Part shown: one piece after another, positions 62,295 to 64,000 of the stretch
Position numbering within the stretch: position 1 is the stretch's first letter
Layout of the letters: every line of letters starts with the position of its first letter
Assembly: GCA_010015805.1 (NCBI GenBank)
Contig: ML978121.1
Location: forward strand, 3,038,001-3,102,000
Reading direction: 5' to 3'
From: Rhizodiscina lignyota
Taxonomy: Eukaryota; Ascomycota; Dothideomycetes; Aulographales; Rhizodiscinaceae
DNA length: 64,000 nucleotides
Translations under genes and position numbers: made by a program
The notes under the pieces: model-generated
Database searches by the model: none
What the model was told of the DNA's origin: nothing
Seen by the model: the letters and a program-made list of their open reading frames with translations, nothing else

Positions 62295-64000
62295 TGTTGC
62301 GAATGTGGTGGTCCAAGACCGGTGCGTGCGAGAAGTGAGAGGTGTTTGCGGAAGAGAAAGGGCGGGAGTGAGAGAAGGCGGTGTTGTGTGTTGCTTGTTG
62401 CTTGCTCCAGGGGGTTTCGGCGGATTCGGATTTGTCACCGGTCGGAGCTGTTCGAACACCTCTGCGCGCGAAAAATTCGGCGAGTACGGAAGGGCTGTCG
62501 CGAGTAGTTGTCGTTAGTGAGTGCGACAGAAGAATCCGAGAGGGAAGATGGTGGCTTTGAGGCCCGAGTGAAGGGTGGAGAGTGGGTGAAGGTGGAGGGC
62601 AGGAGCGCTGAGGCTGGTAGAGTGAAGTGAGACGTGCAGCGCGCCTCCGGGCCCGCTGATTGGCGGGTAGGCGGCGTGCCAAGCGGCAAGCTCCGTGCGG
62701 GCTGCCTGCTGCGAGCGAGAGAGGGCGACGGCGAACTCACCTGCTGTTCGATTGCGCGTTGCGGCGATGCTTGAGCAGCGAAAGAGCAGAGTGTTTGGCA
62801 GATGCAGCGCGTGGACGGGAGAGCAGTGCAAGCTGGAGGTAGAGACAGACTGCTCCGGACGGGCACAGGCGCGCTACGCCCGATGTGGAGCTGGAGAGCA
62901 GTGGCTGTCTGCTGCTCGCTGCAAGGATGCGCCAGCACGCAGGTCTCAAATCTATATGCCCGACCTCACCACCCCTACAGCCTACCACAGCTACGCTTGC
63001 AAACGGCCCGCACCCAGCGTGAGCTTGACGCATTTAATTCACCGGAATTTGCAGGAGAGACGACGAGGTGTGACGAATGCTGATAAGCCGGGAGTCCGGA
63101 GCAGTCGAGCGCTCCAGCTGGGCATTGGAAGTGCGCTCGCGGTCACACACGATACTGATCGCCGCCGCCGCAAGATGGCATTGACGAGAGCGCTCTCATG
63201 CTGCACTGCACCAGCGCATCATTTCCCCATCCTGCCCTGCGCCGTTCGCCTGTTTCTACTGCCTTAGCCGCAATCGGCCATTAGGTGAAGCTACGCCTCT
63301 CCAGAAAGTCTTTTTCAGCGCCGTGCCGGGGTCTTTGCCCTGTCGCCCGCAATGCTCATTTCCCTCCGCTTCCTTCAATGCGCTCCCGTGCGTAGGGACG
63401 CGAGCCAGCCCAGACACGTCTTCTAGAGCTTCTAGAAAAGGGGGTCGTCTATCCATGATCCAGCATCGTACGACCAATCCAGCTCCACCGCTTTTGCAAA
63501 ATTGGTCCCTTGAGCGTTTGAGCGAGCTCGGCTCTGCCGACGTTGCAAGCCATCCATCGCCCACCTTGCACCATCGCACCTTGCAGAAAGCCAACATCGG
63601 CCCTCTCCAGCTCTGCAGCTGGATTTCAAATCGCCCATCTGCTATATTAGGTGCCTTTGGAATCTCTAAAGGCGGGTACGTATGTACATGATTCGCACCA
63701 ATATCTACTTCTGGCGGCATATACAGCGTGCACCATGCCTCCGAATCCGTCAGCGCTCATTTCAATCATCGCATCCTTTTGGAATCAAACTCAGACGATC
63801 GATCATCGAACAATGCCGGGTAAAACGCGTCTTCGGCTCTCCGCGCCGTCTGTTAAAGATGAGAATGATCACCACCAGGATCTTCCCCGGTAACCGTCCT
63901 ATATCAGACAGCACTATTAGATCACGGGGCACGGGGTGCGCTCGCTTCCGCTTTCGCCATACATAACGCTTCGATAGATCATGCTAGATGAACGATCTCC
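62295..64000. other. Gene-free region upstream of G-alpha (1.7 kb)
   Basis: Promoter and probable long leader of the G-alpha gene, then unassigned sequence to the window edge. Open frames on both strands at 62245-63720 have no family motif. Confidence 0.5.

Overview
The window is nuclear DNA of a filamentous ascomycete (Pezizomycotina). A Dothideomycete, perhaps of the Capnodiales/Mycosphaerellales group, is my best guess from gene content and style, but this is inference. The evidence is 33 recognisable or plausible protein genes on both strands, about 55 short introns (mostly 44-100 bp, GT-AG with CTAAC/CTGAC-like branch sites), and fungus-specific families. Those families include the fungal Bmt6 methyltransferase, Rsm22, the Vps62 family, EthD, PUS4, a type I G-alpha and Rho3. 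I rebuilt exon structures by hand from splice signals, reading-frame phase and remembered family motifs. Every multi-exon model closes in frame.

Layout. 1-4 kb: the edge of a decayed AAA+ ATPase gene, then two neighbouring RRM-like paralogues. 4.6-7 kb: an unusually long otubain deubiquitinase. 9-12.4 kb: COP9 signalosome subunit 2 and splicing factor Cwc25, diverging from a 482-bp promoter. 13-19.4 kb: Rho3 GTPase, an eIF4E-family protein, Swd2 and a degenerate EF-hand protein. 20.6-23.6 kb: a 980-residue membrane-anchored or secreted protein of a family I do not recognise, built from two diverged copies of a ~290-residue module separated by dibasic spacers. 24-31.5 kb: Cdt2-like CRL4 receptor, SRP9/21 subunit, a short Sec2-domain protein and mitochondrial Rsm22. 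32-43.9 kb is more accessory: EthD protein, large F-box protein, Vps62-family secreted protein, an orphan single-pass membrane protein, a phytanoyl-CoA dioxygenase and a MARVEL protein. 45-64 kb is housekeeping again: AhpD-like protein, Bmt6, an OB-fold/zinc protein, inositol-phosphate synthase, PUS4, an RFTS-domain protein, Ypt7, an SLC35F-like transporter, a MITE-like element and G-alpha.

Shared themes. Several genes belong to ubiquitin/cullin control: otubain, CSN2, the Cdt2 receptor with two WDxR boxes, the F-box protein and the Raf2-like RFTS protein. Others belong to small-GTPase traffic and polarity: Rho3, the Sec2-like exchange factor, Ypt7 and G-alpha. Many genes are divergent pairs with 250-500 bp between start codons. 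No secondary-metabolite cluster, CRISPR, rRNA or convincing tRNA was found. No virus-like element was recognised.

The strongest candidate for something undescribed is the duplicated, dibasic-punctuated protein at 20.6-23.6 kb, which ends inside what looks like the spacer of a lost third module.
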